This document shows positions 23,804-24,625 of a DNA stretch of 24,625 nt, one piece after another. The translations under genes were made by a program, and so were the position numbers. Below the pieces are notes generated by a model. That model saw only the letters and a program-made list of their open reading frames with translations. It ran no database searches and was not told the DNA's origin. The DNA comes from a virus. The stretch's first letter is position 1. The number at the start of each line of letters is the position of its first letter. Location: positions 1 to 24,625 of the IMG/VR virus record IMGVR_UViG_3300037488_001934. One strand, given 5' to 3'.

Positions 23804-24625
23804 CAGCTCAGGTCTCCGACCATCCACTCCCAGTCGGGTTGATTCCGCATCTGGGAGTAAAGGACGTTGCGCAAGCGGATTGCCTTTTGGTTTCCTGTAG
23901 CCGAAGCGCACAGGATTGCCCCCGAATACCAGGTGAGACCGATGCCGCCGTAGATCATGTCGGCATCACCCTCCAACGTCGTTTTTGCTCCTGCTCTCGG
24001 CAAAGTGAAGTAAGCAGACGGATTCGGATCACCTCCTAGATTGGACTTGGCGTAGGTCACAACCACCGCGCCCCAAGTTGGATGTTCGATGATGCCTTGA
24101 TCGACCACTGTGTTTGCAATGCTGACTGCGTGCGCGAGATACTTGCTCATCTTATCATACTGGCTGGTGCGCTGCCAGATCATCGCCCATGCCGTCAACC
24201 CATCAACCAAGAATGATTCCTGCCACGGGATCCATGCGTCGTGGCCGAGGTCTGGGTTGGTGGTGTTTCTCAGAGGATTCTTGCCCTCGTATTTCGAGAT
24301 GGCTTGCGTGACTTTTACTGGTCCATCGACCTTCCACGTTGGTTGACTTTCGACGATGGCGAACATGCGGTCAGCCAATGTCTCTAGGTGCGCTCGCTGC
24401 GTCTCGTTCGCCGATATCCACCAGTGCGCCCACTCCTGCAATAGTCGGCCAGAGGCTCGCGGTGCTTCAATGCTGCCATCGCCCTGGCCACCGTGTCGCG
24501 TGTCGCGGCATTCAATGGCGAGCAGAAAGTCCAGCTCGTCCTTCGAGATGAAATCACCAACGATGGCAGCAGCGGTCGGCGCGTAAAGGTTGCCGCGATG
24601 CTGCGGATCAAGTCCACCGCGTTCG
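23803..24625 (-). CDS. Unidentified protein, 5'-truncated by window edge (at least 273 aa)
   Basis: The frame is open from the right edge to the TGA at 23803-23805. A TTG at 24441 has been a possible start, but 61 further codons upstream (reading ...GNLYAPTAAAIVGDF..., IEAPRASGRLLQEW) continue the same compositional style, so the gene very likely begins outside. The visible part is Trp- and Ala-rich with alternating helices: EWAHWWISANETQRAHLETLADRM, AWIPWQESFLVDGLTAWAMIW, LAHAVSIANTVVDQGI, GIGLTWYSGAILCASATGN. The regular Trp/Gly spacing suggests an alpha/alpha-barrel-type fold. I do not recognise the family. Position immediately before the terminase genes in the same transcript allows a virion role (for example receptor binding), but that is only a guess. 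It does not look like a portal. Confidence 0.6.
   Translation of the reverse strand, partial: ERGGLDPQHRGNLYAPTAAAIVGDFISKDELDFLLAIECRDTRHGGQGDGSIEAPRASGRLLQEWAHWWISANETQRAHLETLADRMFAIVESQPTWKVDGPVKVTQAISKYEGKNPLRNTTNPDLGHDAWIPWQESFLVDGLTAWAMIWQRTSQYDKMSKYLAHAVSIANTVVDQGIIEHPTWGAVVVTYAKSNLGGDPNPSAYFTLPRAGAKTTLEGDADMIYGGIGLTWYSGAILCASATGNQKAIRLRNVLYSQMRNQPDWEWMVGDLS

Noticed and set aside
1-24625. Diversity-generating retroelement, as in phage BPP-1
   Set aside because: The head genes look BPP-1-like, but I find no reverse transcriptase and no template/variable repeat pair in the window.
23803-24625. The truncated right-edge protein as the missing portal
   Set aside because: It lacks the stem and clip-like helical pattern or any portal landmark I know, and its Trp-rich helices suggest a different fold.
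1-24625. CRISPR array, tRNA genes, integrase or insertion sequence
   Set aside because: No spaced direct repeats, no cloverleaf-like segments and no transposase or recombinase motif were seen; the only tandem repeats are contiguous and coding.

Overview
The window is one continuous minus-strand block of late (virion) genes from a tailed double-stranded DNA bacteriophage of podovirus type. All coding capacity I can support lies on the minus strand. Genes abut or overlap by 1 to 8 bases, and there is no gene-free stretch above 60 bases. I see no bacterial housekeeping gene, tRNA, integrase, replication gene or lysis gene. The head genes (major capsid protein, Bbp19-like protein, Bbp16-like cement candidates) resemble those of Bordetella phage BPP-1. 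The tail and ejection module (gp11-, gp12-, gp14-, gp15-like, then a giant last gene) follows the T7 order. The host cannot be named from the sequence; a proteobacterium is a guess based only on these relatives.

In transcription order (high to low coordinates): (1) the 3' end of an unidentified gene running off the right edge (23803-24625); (2) a packaging block with a small helix-turn-helix protein, a small-terminase candidate and the large terminase (23803-21752); (3) a head block with a Bbp19-like protein, scaffold, major capsid protein and two candidate capsid cement proteins, with a strong hairpin between the two cement candidates (21727-17894); (4) a 69-aa protein; (5) a tail block made of a 990-aa fusion of an SGNH/SASA-type esterase with a gp11-like tail adaptor, and a 1517-aa gp12-like tail nozzle with a huge insertion of repeated beta modules (17669-10140); (6) an ejection block with gp14-like and gp15-like internal virion proteins and then a giant protein of at least 2211 aa, 3'-truncated by the left edge, in the slot where T7 has gp16 (10137-1).

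The giant protein is a phage 'polyvalent' protein. It has the characteristic WTTGEQQAERY segment, an LGGEG segment, a QALFQ lead-in to a zinc-metallopeptidase HELSH motif, and the helical downstream region usual in that class. I see no lytic transglycosylase motif in any of the three ejection proteins.

The most unusual features are the esterase-adaptor fusion, the expansion of the tail nozzle by about six degenerate 'G-F-YYV' beta modules, the same module apparently inserted twice into a capsid-proximal 345-aa protein, three in-frame tandem DNA repeats in virion genes, and the absence of a portal gene between the terminase and capsid genes.
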